Origin: Pseudeuparius sepicola
Lineage: Eukaryota; Arthropoda; Insecta; Coleoptera; Anthribidae
Length of the DNA: 64,000 bases
Direction of reading: 5' to 3'
Assembly (NCBI GenBank): GCA_963920635.1
Contig: OY987301.1
Location: 44,739,820 to 44,803,819, forward strand
Each line of letters starts with the position of its first letter. The first letter of the stretch is position 1. The notes below the pieces were generated by a model. It was given only the letters and a program-made list of their open reading frames with translations, ran no database searches and was not told the origin of the DNA. Shown one piece after another: positions 23,761 to 35,798 of the stretch. Position numbers and translations under genes: made by a program.

Positions 23761-24894
23761 GTAGAAGTGGCTAAAGTTTGTTTAATACTCATAAATACTT
23801 TTAAGTAATACATGGCAGCTGCAAAATTGAAGTAGGTACTTAAAACGTTTGAAGGGAGGCCCACTGGATTTTTTTGATCATTTGTTTTTAGCTCTGTTTA
23901 TATGTATATCAAGAATGGAAAAGAGCGACTGGTAAAGAGTAATTTTAACGGTCCTTCTTGATCGTCTTCGGTCTAGTCCTACAAAACTATATTTTCAGAG
24001 CAAAAAATTGGCGGGGGACGGGATCTGCTAAATTTGTTTATTACTTGCAGGCACGATTTTAAAAAGACAATTTAATAGATTAAAGGAGCTTTGTTAAAGT
24101 AAAATTTACAATGCCTGCAGCTATACATGTTTGTTCCAGTCTCTCTGTTGCTTGTTTATGAATCCAATTTGGCATGGCTCCCGTCATAAGTCATTCTGCC
24201 ATTCAAGTTTTGTTTACACTTTTGCTTCGTCCTCTGCCGAAAATGTTGATGCGGTGTGCAACCACAGAATTCTATCCACGGGGCGTTGGTTTTTTCGTAC
24301 CCACAACTGATGGATCTCGAAATTCACTGGTCTTTATGTTTTTGGCGAGTTTGCGTCCTAGGAATGCCGTTTTTTTACGAATTCGAACAGGATGTATACG
24401 AGATTCTTGCATTTAAAAATTTAAATGTCACTGTTTATTGTGGTGTGACATCTTCGATTTTTACGGTGATTTATTGAGCCGTGAATGATCAGCATTAGAT
24501 GGTCAAGTGGACAGCAATCTTTTTTAGGAAGATTTAGATAAAAAAAATAATTTCTAATGTTAAGAAAGCAACAGAAATAATATTAATTGTCGCCATAGAT
24601 CGCCAGTTTATTGAAATGTCCTTATATAAATAAATACACTACCTACTATAATACAACTCAAGTGGAATGTCCATATCGCCCTCGAACAAAAAAGCTCGAA
24701 ATGTTTGTCGGCTTACTGCCAGTGAGAACAAATCGATGGGACGTGGCCAACTTATTGAGTAAAACAGAACAACGTAGAAAAACATAAAAATGGGTGAATA
24801 TTATCGAATTTGTAACAGTTTGAGTAGAGGTAATTAATATCTTGTAATTTTGTTGATATTTTAAACACAATTATTACCTACTTCTGATACATTA
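23761..24894. other. no recognised gene
   Basis: Contains a mixed-composition stretch at about 24,160-24,460 with no domain in either overlapping frame. Nothing further is supported. Confidence 0.35.
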
Positions 24895-25717
24895 TACAGT
24901 GCCCGCCAAAAAGTTGGAAGCATAAGGGATTTTTTTTATTTTTGGGCTTAAATGCAACTACTCTGGAGCGATCATCTCTGCTTCCAAAAAGATTCGAAAT
25001 GAGATCATTAAACGTCGTGACGTCATTTGACATACCTGTCAAAAATGACATTCAATTCAATAAATGGCCAAAATACGCTTTATTTGTGATTTTATTGAAA
25101 AATTTTTTTGAAAAAGTTGCTTGGGCAATGATAATTTTTTTATTTATTTTTTTTCAAAAATATGAAAACCAATATGAAAACCAATAAATTTCATTTTTTT
25201 CGTTGTGCCATATTTGACTTTAGAATTGTTTGCCTATATTATCCAAACGTGATATTTTTTAGTTTAGCTCAACTCAACTAGCAAGGAGCAATTACATCTG
25301 GCAATACATTGTAACAAATAATAAATCGTCCAAAATTGCACCTTGTTAGTTGAGTTTTTCTTGACACTAGCTGATTATGACCCAAAAAGGGCCCATAACT
25401 CAAAAATATCACGTTTAGATGATAGGCAAATAATTGTTAAGTCAAATATGGCACACCAAAAAAATGAAATTTATTAGGTTTTATATTTTTTCAAAAAAAT
25501 AAAAATTTATCATTGTCTGAAAATTTGCACATACTGGTAAAATAAAATTCCAAGCAACTTTTTCAAATAACTTTTTCGATAAAATCACAAATAAAGCGTA
25601 TTTTGGCAATTTATTTAATTAAATGTCATTTTTGACAGGTATGTCAAATGACGTCACGACATTTAATGACCTCAAAAAAAAAAACCCTTTGGTTCCAACT
25701 TTTTGGCGGGCACTGTA
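24895..25717. mobile_element. palindromic mariner-like element, ~820 bp
   Basis: TACAGTGCCCGCCAAAAAGT at the left pairs with ACTTTTTGGCGGGCACTGTA at the right. Inner arms also pair through CATACCTGTCAAAAATGACA and CACAAATAAAGCGTATTTTG. No intact coding frame is present. Confidence 0.88.
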
Positions 25718-26089
25718 TAAAGAGCAAATTTAATGCAATTACTCACAATGGTAACTTTAGTGGTTACAATAAATAAATATTCAATCTTATGAAATGTGTA
25801 ATTTAACTTAATTAAAAAATTTGTATAAACTCAAAATAGCCCTAATCTATACATATTTCCGAAACTGATTTTATGTCATCGGACAGGCCGAAATAAACCA
25901 TTTAAACATGCTTTATAACCTATAGGCCATCGATCCAAAATAGAAAGTTAGTGGTTAGTGTCTTTCGAACCCCTGAAAAGTATATAATTTATTTGAGAGC
26001 GGTGATCACAACTATGAAAAAAATTGTACATACACTTTTGGTTGAAATCAGATTTTTAGGCGGGGATTTATGTATGCTATTTTTATGGA

Positions 26090-26310
26090 AAGAGGATTGA
26101 TTGTCCGTCCCGTCCGTCGTCTCTCGAGCTTCGCAGGAGGTGGCGATGACCCTTCGGTGGCGGCGGCGGTGCGGAACGCTGCCGTTCATTGTATTGCGTG
26201 CCGAAGTGGCCTTAGCCAGGACCGGATTTTTCTTCCACGAATACGAAACAGAAACGTTTCGCCACTAATTTTCCAAACAGAGATTAAGCGGCAGCGCGCT
26301 GGTAGTTACT
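26090..26310. other. GC-rich island, candidate conserved non-coding element
   Basis: About 220 bp with repeated GCGGCG words and a mixed, non-repetitive remainder, abruptly bounded by AT-rich sequence. An 80-codon frame lacks any domain. Flanks 25,718-26,089 and 26,311-26,700 show nothing recognisable. Confidence 0.35.
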
Positions 26311-26699
26311 AGTAATCTCTGAACTAGCTATTAGGTACACTTTATCACCGGGATTTTAAAGTTAAAAATATTCGTTTTGAACATATTTTATTGTATAATA
26401 AAGGTAATTAAAAAACTGTTAATATTTTGTTGTAATCAGAAAAAGCAAATATTTATTTTGAACGATACGAAAAAATTCAAGAAAATTTGAAAGTGTACAG
26501 TTTCATAGCGATAAATAAGTGGAATGGTCTTGAAGGCTAAAACTAGACTTTTACACAATTGGTCATTGGGATTTTTTTAAATTTTAACAGAGGGGTTCTG
26601 GTATTATTTTAAATTGCATTTATTCACAATTTGCGGGTCTTGGTAAGAAAAATAGAGAAAGACTAATAAAGGCAGCATTTTCGTCATTCCCTGATTAAT

Positions 26700-27157
26700 A
26701 CCTTCTGGCCTTATAACTCGAAACCGGTTTAATATTTTTAGTTATCAAACTGTCAAATAAAAGCAATAGCTTCTATTCTCTCCATGGCCTACTATATAAA
26801 ATAGTTTTTACGAAGTTTCGAGTTTTTAAAATTTTCAGAAATTTCATAAATATTAAAAATTGGCAAGAAACTAAATATTTTAGTAGAGCGTTCAAATTTG
26901 GTACACTTACGTAAAATTGAAAAGGAATCAACTTTTTGAAGTAAAACTTTTTGATATTTTAACAACTAAACCCATTTTTAGGGATATATTTTTTTAAATG
27001 TCATTTTTGACAGATAAGGAAAGTCACATGACTACGTTTGAGTGGGTCATTTTTCATCTTTTTTAAAGCAAAAGGTAACCCCAAAACTAAATTTCAAAAT
27101 AAAACGTTAATTAAAAATTTCCCCCCTATGGTGCGAACTTTTTGGAGGACACTGTAT
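26700..27157. repeat. fragment related to the 24.9-25.7 kb element
   Basis: The right end GCGAACTTTTTGGAGGACAC TGTA resembles the end of the 24.9-kb element, and TTTTAAATGTCATTTTTGAC recurs inside. No matching left end was found, so it appears truncated. The left boundary is approximate. Confidence 0.5.
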
Positions 27158-27334
27158 GTATTTTTGAAATTTGGATAATATTTATGGCTCCTTATTTTCG
27201 ATCTACTTTATAGAAGACAGTTTGTCCACGATAAGGATTTACCACTTTTGTAAAATCTTTTTTTTTGTTGGCGTTCGCCAATTCTGAGAAAAAATTTTTG
27301 TTAGGTGTTCAAAATGCGTATTCAACATAGTGGG

Positions 27335-27805
27335 TAACTTTATTTTTGGTCTGTAATTGTGGCTAACTATGACCACTTTTACGGGCTCAAATTTCAAAAA
27401 GTAGGTCCTATTAGGTTTTTTTTAGAAATTCTCATTTAAGATCAAAACCTATCTATACCAATTTTCATTGTTCTAAAATGCCAGGAACAGTGTATTATTT
27501 TTATTACTATTGGACTTTTAAAAATATTACTTAGTTGAAATTATTAAAATTAACTTTTTTTACAACTTTTTCATCATTTTATGAAAATTTAAATACATAC
27601 TAATTAATAAATTCCTACAATTTATAAAAAATAATTAATATTTTTCATTTATTTTAGAACAATGAAAATTGGTACGTATATAAGTAATCCTAAACAAGAG
27701 TTAGCAACCAGTTTTTCTTTTTCCCAAAAAGTACTTTTTGAAATTTGAGCTCAGAAAGTGGTTGCAGTTAGTCATGATTACAAATTACAGCTCAAGAATA
27801 AATAA
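27335..27805. mobile_element. foldback element, ~470 bp
   Basis: The arms at 27,339-27,478 and 27,650-27,795 pair imperfectly, including CTCAAATTTCAAAAAGTA and CCAATTTTCATTGTTCTAAA. The centre is very AT-rich. No coding potential. Confidence 0.75.
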
Positions 27806-28210
27806 AGGATATTCACGCGACGATGCACCCCCCCTCCCCTAACTTTTTTTGACTTAGAACCTAGAAAAAACTAGAAACACGACAGTTCAGCACATTAAGA
27901 CGACCGGACAACCAGTTTTCTAAATATAAATTAAAGTTATGTTTTTAAATGCAACACCCTCTATATTCTTAAATTTTCGGACTCCGTGCTTCATCCCGAT
28001 TCCAACGATATACTATACATGCAATATGTTCCCTTCAACAGTTTGCATAATTAATAATCTTCATTAAATTTCTTAAACTTAAAATCAAGGATGCTATGGA
28101 AAATAATTGCTTATGCTCTAGTGTCATAGCAAGCCATGGATTAAAACAAAATAATTTAATTTAATTTTTTAGCTTATGGGGACACGTTGACAAAATAAAT
28201 TAAACTACTA

Positions 28211-28262
28211 GTCATTAGCTGACGTTTCGAATATACGTATTGGCTTTAGTCTTCTTCAGAGC
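28211..28262 (-). ncRNA. hammerhead-ribozyme-like motif, left arm
   Basis: The minus strand reads CTCTGAAGAAGACT, then about 20 nt, then CGAAACGTCAGC. CTGAAGA fits the hammerhead core CUGANGA, and GAAA fits the second core segment. A short GTCA/TGAC pairing follows GAAA as a possible stem III. Stem II is weak in this copy, so activity is doubtful. Confidence 0.35.
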
Positions 28263-28781
28263 ACTACAATAAAATCAACAATGGTTATTTTTTAATTAAT
28301 ATTATTGTGCTTTAATTCCATATAAAAAATTAATAAAATAATTACATTGGACACAGTATTGCACTTCACAATTAACATATTTAGTTACAAAATACACACA
28401 CTATAAAATAACAAAGGAAAATTACAATTAGTTATTCTAAAGTTTAAATTTTTCTGAGTATTATCACAGACCTATATAGCTTCGCTAAGCTATATAGGCC
28501 TGTGGTATTATCATCATAATACATAATAATTTTTCCTATTATTATAAAGGATAATGCTCAGACAAATTTAAACTATTAGAATCAGGCGAGTTGCAATTTG
28601 CCAAAAACTTTCTAATTGTGATTTTCCTTTGTTCTTTTATGGTGCGTATTTTATAGCTAAATATGTTAATTGTGAGGTGTAATATTTTGCACAATGTAAT
28701 TATTTTATTAATTCTTTATGTGCAATTAAAGCACACTAATATTAATTTAAAAACAACCATTGCTGATTTTATTGTAGTGCT

Positions 28782-28815
28782 CTGAAGAAGACTAAAACCA
28801 ACATAGTCGAAACGA
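28782..28815 (+). ncRNA. hammerhead-ribozyme-like motif, right arm
   Basis: The plus strand reads CTGAAGAAGACTAAAACCAA, then CATAGTCGAAACGAC. GACT and AGTC can form stem II between the two core segments. The sequence beyond is interrupted by the MITE insertion, so stems I and III cannot be closed. Confidence 0.35.
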
Positions 28816-28830
28816 CAGATAAAGACTATA

Positions 28831-29011
28831 AGCGTTGACTGACGTATTAATAAAGACTGCTCACGGCTGTCATGTTCGACAGTTCTCTGGCTCACCATGC
28901 CCTTCCCGGAGACAAAATACAATGCAAAATACATTGTTGACCATAGGCCATCTTCTTTCCGGGACATGAAGCTATAGCCGTGAGAAGTCTTATTAATACG
29001 TCAGTCAACGC
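28831..29011 (+). mobile_element. MITE family copy A
   Basis: TIRs AGCGTTGACTGACGTATTAA and its complement, about 180 bp, flanked by TATA on both sides. The interior contains CGGAGACAAAATACAATGCA. Four relatives are in this window. Confidence 0.88.
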
Positions 29012-30489
29012 TATAAGTTTATTTTGTCAACGTGTCCCCTTAAGAGGCTACGATACTTATGAAATCCGCCCGAAATGCCCGACTCAATTCAGGACAAACG
29101 TCGCTCGATTAGATATGCCTATCCTTTTCCTTCCTCTGGTCCCCACGACTCCCCACTCCAGCCTGCCCCTTCATAGTGCTACGATTGAGGGGCAGGCCGG
29201 CCGTGGGTACTACACTGAGAAAACTCTGTCACTTTGTAAAAAAACCCTGTTTAATTCAATATGAGATATTATTCCTCAAACTCAAGCAGAAGCTTTTTTG
29301 TAACTAACAATAATCAATTCAATTACAATTGATATTGAATTCTAATGAATAATTTAAATGTAATATTTTATTTCAATAAATAGCGTGTTCTGGAATTGAT
29401 TCTATAATACTTCTTTTCTAAGCACATTCTTTTGTCAGAACAACATAACGTTTCATGGTGTTGAATTGAATAGGGATACATTTAACTGTTTATTATACTG
29501 AAATTACAACTATTGTCACTGAATTTTTGCTGGATTTGTAATACTTAATTGTGGGTACTAATATCAATTATAGCCATTCACTTGCAGTGTTCATTATGAC
29601 TACGAACGATATAGAGTGTAGGGTTGATTCAAAACCTTTAATTTGCGATCACTGTGTGCACTCCTAAGTTAACCCCCAGTTAACCCTGAAAAAATCAGCT
29701 TGTTTTAAAGAATTTTTTTTTACCCTTATAAAGCACTTTAGATAGTGGTGATATTTTACCTATATCTCGTGAAGTATTGAAGTTAAAAAAAAACTTCATG
29801 AGAGAAAGTTGTAGAGAACGTAATAATGTATACATAAGAAGAAAAAAAATTGTACACATGAGAAGAAAAAAAATTGCAAAAAAATGTTTGCAAAACCACT
29901 CCTATTGCGGGGTTCGTAACACGACTTCGACGGTGATTTTTTGGGGTTATACTAAGGACGCTACCCACAACCAACCCGGAAAATATCTACCTGTTAAGAA
30001 TCATTTTTTTTCTACCTCTATAAAAAAATGACAATTTGCTTGGACTATGATTACTTACATTGATGAATATAAAAGTTGCAATTAAGTTTTTTGTTCATCC
30101 AATGAATTATAATGTTTTTTCAGTTGCTTCTGGGGTACTCTTATATAGTTTGGAGTAGTCTGAGGGTGAGAATTATTATTATTCAAATAAAATAAATTTA
30201 ATTGTTTAAATAAAACATAAGATATTTTAAAACCGAGGTTATGCTTTCATTGTAGTATGCCAATTTTAGTATCGAAGTGACAATACGTCTTCTTAACGGA
30301 AATTCAAACTATTTTAAACTTATTGGTTCATCTGCAATTACGTCAAAAGTATAGATTATATTGTTGGGACCACATGGATTTGCTTGTATATTTAAAGTAG
30401 GTAATGGAAAAGTGACTATATACACGAACTCACTAAAATCACAACAGTCTTTTTTTCCTGTGTAGACGTGTAGATAATATGAAATAATA

Positions 30490-30560
30490 ACTCGTGCCGG
30501 CCGCCGCCGACGGCCGCCGGGGTCACACGAGTCTCGCCGATGCCGACGAAGAAGCGCGAA
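30490..30560. other. GC-rich block inside duplication unit 1
   Basis: GCCGGCCGCCGCCGACGGCC followed by a CACACGAGTCTCGCC stretch, in very AT-rich surroundings. It is repeated at 33,598-33,668 by the duplication. Candidate regulatory DNA. Confidence 0.3.
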
Positions 30561-30659
30561 TATATATTTAAAAAACGGCGGTGGCCTGTTTGCTTTATTG
30601 CAAAAATGATATTTTTCAGGGCGTTCACTTTTCGTTGGCAACACACTGCATAGCTTTTT

Positions 30660-30962
30660 GGCGTCGAAGCAATTTTACTATTATTTTTCATATCAGCAAA
30701 GGTGCATGCTATGAAGGGTTCGTGTATAAAAAAAACTTGTAATTGCTCAATTATAAAATCTAAATTAACGATTCGATTACCGAATTCTTCTTGAACCACA
30801 TTAGGGTCAGTTGAACATCTATTAATGTTTGATTGGATAATTGTTCTGCATAATAGTGTTGCTACGACTAAAAAAGTGCGTCTAAAGTCTACTTCTTCAA
30901 AATGTTTTATATAACTAGTAGGTATTCCATATTTACATTTGTGTAATAATAAATAAATCTAA
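30660..30962 (-). pseudogene. degenerate coding remnant, Mutator-like domain suspected (unit 1)
   Basis: An open minus frame of about 100 codons has protein-like composition: RRTFLVVATLLCRTIIQSN, then QEEFGNRIVNLDFIIEQLQV, then HEPFIACTFADMK. The RIV-hydrophobic-HEPF-C-F-DM layout recalls the N-terminus of Mutator-like transposase domain proteins common in insects. It then runs into low-information sequence. There is no start codon at the 5' end, so it is an exon or a remnant. The family assignment is tentative. Confidence 0.3.
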
Positions 30963-31322
30963 CTAAAAACTTTCTACACTGTGAGAGTTCACTTTAGAGG
31001 GATTAGAGTGAATAGGCCATATTATATCACAACGGTTTCGTTAATCTATAAAATTACATCCTCAAGGACTAATTTATAGAGTTACGAAACTGGTCTCCCT
31101 TTTTAAATAAAGTAATAGTTGTGAGATAATAGGAGCTATTAATTTCTAATCCCTTGTAAATGTTCCATTCAAAGCCCTGTTTTTCCCAGAAAGTTTGTTT
31201 CCCAAACCCTATGCACCTGCAGTAGTACTTATACCTAAATCCGAATAAGTGTGCAAAATGCAAAATATGTAGGTACCCCTCTCTCAAATTCTGGAAACCA
31301 TATTAGGTACCTACGGGAATAA

Positions 31323-31514
31323 AAGCACTCAAGCCCACAAATTACTCCTATTGGTTTCACTACATGTGACTGTTGTGACATCATTATCAAACATTATAGG
31401 TATTCTTGCCCTGACTGCGGTTCAGTTTCAGAACCTTATTCTGACAAATCTGAATTATCGAACATCCTAGAAAATGTATTAAAATGTCATAAATTCGACA
31501 GACTGGAACAATAA
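31323..31514 (+). pseudogene. orphan frame with zinc-ribbon-like cysteines (unit 1)
   Basis: A 63-codon frame between two stops contains TTCDCCDIIIKHYRYSCPDC followed by GSVSEPYS, giving two CxxC pairs about 12 residues apart, then a helical-looking SELSNILENVLKCHKF and a stop. There is no ATG. It could be a last exon or a remnant of a mobile-element protein. No family is recognised. Confidence 0.3.
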
Positions 31515-33767
31515 AATGTACTATTTTTATTTTGCCCGATTTTCAACTCCAATGACTTTCGAACAATCTTCTAACGAAGAAGTTTCTAAAACTGACTGGA
31601 TGTCAGAATTATTATCGTTCCCTCTGGAAAGTATATAAATTAGCTTTTATCATGCAGCGATTTACATAGGAATTCGTTTTAAAAAAATGCTTCACATGAC
31701 CCATTTATTTGGCAAAATTATTACTTGTACCTATCACATTTTTAAAGTAAAAATCAAACGCACAATTTGGTCTAGAATTTAAATTTACTCTTTTTGCACG
31801 ACCAGGCCATTTTATGCCCTAGGGATTAAACCATTTTACACAAAAGCAAAAAGTAGGTACTTTGTGAATAATAATTATTTATTTTCTAAAATTTATTTGT
31901 GGCGCAATGGATTAATAATTAATTATTTATAATTCCTGGAGGAATAATAATAATGAGTATTATTATATGCCAGTCGACATACATAATGTCGCGGTAGAAA
32001 ATATTTTCTTCGGGTACTCGGAAATATAAATATTTGCTAACATACTAACATTCAAAACAAGCGAAACACAAATAAGGGAGACTGAGACTAATAAAATGAA
32101 AAATGAACCATCTGATATCGATTGAAAGTTCTCCTGACGTGGTTTCCGAGCCCGGTGAGGTACGCCGAAGTAGGGGGAAGTAGGGGAACCACGAGTTCCA
32201 GCGAACGCCCGCTCGATTAGATATGCCTATCCTTTTCCTTCCTCTGGTCCCCACGACTCCCCACTCCAGCCTGCCCCTTCATAGTGCTACGATTGAGGGG
32301 CAGGCCGGCCGTGGGTACTACACTGAGAAAACTCTGTCACTTTGTAAAAAAACCCTGTTTAATTCAATATGAGATATTATTCCTCAAACTCAAGCAGAAG
32401 CTTTTTTGTAACTAACAATAATCAATTCAATTACAATTGATATTGAATTCTAATGAATAATTTAAATGTAATATTTTATTTCAATAAATAGCGTGTTCTG
32501 GAATTGATTCTATAATACTTCTTTTCTAAGCACATTCTTTTGTCAGAACAACATAACGTTTCATGGTGTTGAATTGAATAGGGATACATTTAACTGTTTA
32601 TTATACTGAAATTACAACTATTGTCACTGAATTTTTGCTGGATTTGTAATACTTAATTGTGGGTACTAATATCAATTATAGCCATTCACTTGCAGTGTTC
32701 ATTATGACTACGAACGATATAGAGTGTAGGGTTGATTCAAAACCTTTAATTTGCGATCACTGTGTGCACTCCTAAGTTAACCCCCAGTTAACCCTGAAAA
32801 AATCAGCTTGTTTTAAAGAATTTTTTTTTACCCTTATAAAGCACTTTAGATAGTGGTGATATTTTACCTATATCTCGTGAAGTATTGAAGTTAAAAAAAA
32901 ACTTCATGAGAGAAAGTTGTAGAGAACGTAATAATGTATACATAAGAAGAAAAAAAATTGTACACATGAGAAGAAAAAAAATTGCAAAAAAATGTTTGCA
33001 AAACCACTCCTATTGCGGGGTTCGTAACACGACTTCGACGGTGATTTTTTGGGGTTATACTAAGGACGCTACCCACAACCAACCCGGAAAATATCTACCT
33101 GTTAAGAATCATTTTTTTTCTACCTCTATAAAAAAATGACAATTTGCTTGGACTATGATTACTTACATTGATGAATATAAAAGTTGCAATTAAGTTTTTT
33201 GTTCATCCAATGAATTATAATGTTTTTTCAGTTGCTTCTGGGGTACTCTTATATAGTTTGGAGTAGTCTGAGGGTGAGAATTATTATTATTCAAATAAAA
33301 TAAATTTAATTGTTTAAATAAAACATAAGATATTTTAAAACCGAGGTTATGCTTTCATTGTAGTATGCCAATTTTAGTATCGAAGTGACAATACGTCTTC
33401 TTAACGGAAATTCAAACTATTTTAAACTTATTGGTTCATCTGCAATTACGTCAAAAGTATAGATTATATTGTTGGGACCACATGGATTTGCTTGTATATT
33501 TAAAGTAGGTAATGGAAAAGTGACTATATACACGAACTCACTAAAATCACAACAGTCTTTTTTTCCTGTGTAGACGTGTAGATAATATGAAATAATAACT
33601 CGTGCCGGCCGCCGCCGACGGCCGCCGGGGTCACACGAGTCTCGCCGATGCCGACGAAGAAGCGCGAATATATATTTAAAAAACGGCGGTGGCCTGTTTG
33701 CTTTATTGCAAAAATGATATTTTTCAGGGCGTTCACTTTTCGTTGGCAACACACTGCATAGCTTTTT

Positions 33768-34070
33768 GGCGTCGAAGCAATTTTACTATTATTTTTCATA
33801 TCAGCAAAGGTGCATGCTATGAAGGGTTCGTGTATAAAAAAAACTTGTAATTGCTCAATTATAAAATCTAAATTAACGATTCGATTACCGAATTCTTCTT
33901 GAACCACATTAGGGTCAGTTGAACATCTATTAATGTTTGATTGGATAATTGTTCTGCATAATAGTGTTGCTACGACTAAAAAAGTGCGTCTAAAGTCTAC
34001 TTCTTCAAAATGTTTTATATAACTAGTAGGTATTCCATATTTACATTTGTGTAATAATAAATAAATCTAA
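33768..34070 (-). pseudogene. degenerate coding remnant, Mutator-like domain suspected (unit 2)
   Basis: The identical copy of 30,660-30,962 in the second tandem unit, with the same open frame and the same breaks. Identity extends to silent positions, so the duplication is younger than the decay. Confidence 0.3.
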
Positions 34071-34430
34071 CTAAAAACTTTCTACACTGTGAGAGTTCAC
34101 TTTAGAGGGATTAGAGTGAATAGGCCATATTATATCACAACGGTTTCGTTAATCTATAAAATTACATCCTCAAGGACTAATTTATAGAGTTACGAAACTG
34201 GTCTCCCTTTTTAAATAAAGTAATAGTTGTGAGATAATAGGAGCTATTAATTTCTAATCCCTTGTAAATGTTCCATTCAAAGCCCTGTTTTTCCCAGAAA
34301 GTTTGTTTCCCAAACCCTATGCACCTGCAGTAGTACTTATACCTAAATCCGAATAAGTGTGCAAAATGCAAAATATGTAGGTACCCCTCTCTCAAATTCT
34401 GGAAACCATATTAGGTACCTACGGGAATAA

Positions 34431-34622
34431 AAGCACTCAAGCCCACAAATTACTCCTATTGGTTTCACTACATGTGACTGTTGTGACATCATTATCAAAC
34501 ATTATAGGTATTCTTGCCCTGACTGCGGTTCAGTTTCAGAACCTTATTCTGACAAATCTGAATTATCGAACATCCTAGAAAATGTATTAAAATGTCATAA
34601 ATTCGACAGACTGGAACAATAA
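34431..34622 (+). pseudogene. orphan frame with zinc-ribbon-like cysteines (unit 2)
   Basis: The identical copy of 31,323-31,514 carried in the second tandem unit. Confidence 0.3.
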
Positions 34623-35317
34623 AATGTACTATTTTTATTTTGCCCGATTTTCAACTCCAATGACTTTCGAACAATCTTCTAACGAAGAAGTTTCTAAAAC
34701 TGACTGGATGTCAGAATTATTATCGTTCCCTCTGGAAAGTATATAAATTAGCTTTTATCATGCAGCGATTTACATAGGAATTCGTTTTAAAAAAATGCTT
34801 CACATGACCCATTTATTTGGCAAAATTATTACTTGTACCTATCACATTTTTAAAGTAAAAATCAAACGCACAATTTGGTCTAGAATTTAAATTTACTCTT
34901 TTTGCACGACCAGGCCATTTTATGCCCTAGGGATTAAACCATTTTACACAAAAGCAAAAAGTAGGTACTTTGTGAATAATAATTATTTATTTTCTAAAAT
35001 TTATTTGTGGCGCAATGGATTAATAATTAATTATTTATAATTCCTGGAGGAATAATAATAATGAGTATTATTATATGCCAGTCGACATACATAATGTCGC
35101 GGTAGAAAATATTTTCTTCGGGTACTCGGAAATATAAATATTTGCTAACATACTAACATTCAAAACAAGCGAAACACAAATAAGGGAGACTGAGACTAAT
35201 AAAATGAAAAATGAACCATCTGATATCGATTGAAAGTTCTCCTGACGTGGTTTCCGAGCCCGGTGAGGTACGCCGAAGTAGGGGGAAGTAGGGGAACCAC
35301 GAGTTCCAGCGAACGCC

Positions 35318-35798
35318 CGCCCGCCCGCCTATCTCCGTACGTCTAATTCCTGCTCGAATGGCCAATTCACGGATCATTTTATTGCCGGGCAATGGGTTCG
35401 TAGTTTTCAAATCATAGCCAAACGAACAAACGTATCGACTTGAAAGTAGTCTTAAAATAATGTTATAGAATGCCTCAATCGTCGTTGTGTCCTTCGAATT
35501 ATTTTTGAGTGGTGGAAATACTCGAAATTCTTAACCGAATATAGTCGAATTTCGGGTATGTTTGGCATTTTTTTTCACAGTGTCGCATTAGTCCTGCACA
35601 GTTCGTGATACACAACGACGATTCTTCGTAGTTTTATCTAAGCCACAAAAAAAAATCAAGTGAAAATATTAAGAAATGCAAGTAGGAGATGTAAACTACG
35701 AAACCCTTGAAAATGGGGGGTATCGTAGCGCCTTAAGCAGAAAACCTACTAATTGATGAAGATCAAATCTCACCATCATATTAATTTTTAAGGTAATA
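35318..35798. other. no recognised gene
   Basis: Begins with a short GC-rich stretch (CCGCCCGCCTATCTCCGTAC) continuing from the duplication end, then AT-rich DNA without domains. Confidence 0.4.

Larger units (their letters stand above)
28178..29040. mobile_element. foldback element with hammerhead-like motifs
   Basis: The outer ends GGGGACACGTTGACAAAATA and its complement bracket two long arms that pair throughout (for example CAGAGCACTACAATAAAATC and its mirror). The centre carries a second perfect hairpin (28,465-28,510, ACAGACCTATATAGC). A 180-bp MITE is inserted in the right arm. Each arm carries a CTGAAGA ... CGAAAC motif pointing outward. No coding frame. Confidence 0.85.
29102..32209. 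repeat. 3,108-bp tandem duplication, unit 1
   Basis: Every frame in this unit recurs 3,108 bp downstream with identical translation, and inspected lines are identical base for base. The unit starts at CGCTCGATTAGATATGCC and ends in GAACGCCCG. The junction shares only about 3 bp with the outer flanks. Confidence 0.97.
32210..35317. repeat. 3,108-bp tandem duplication, unit 2
   Basis: Directly abuts unit 1 head to tail. Its right flank continues into CCCGCCCGCCTATCTCCG, which is absent after unit 1. Either a very recent duplication or an assembly artefact. Confidence 0.97.

Noticed and set aside
29777..30031. 84-codon frame repeated at 32,885
   Set aside because: The repetition is due to the tandem duplication; the protein is lysine/arginine-rich translation of A-rich DNA with no domain.
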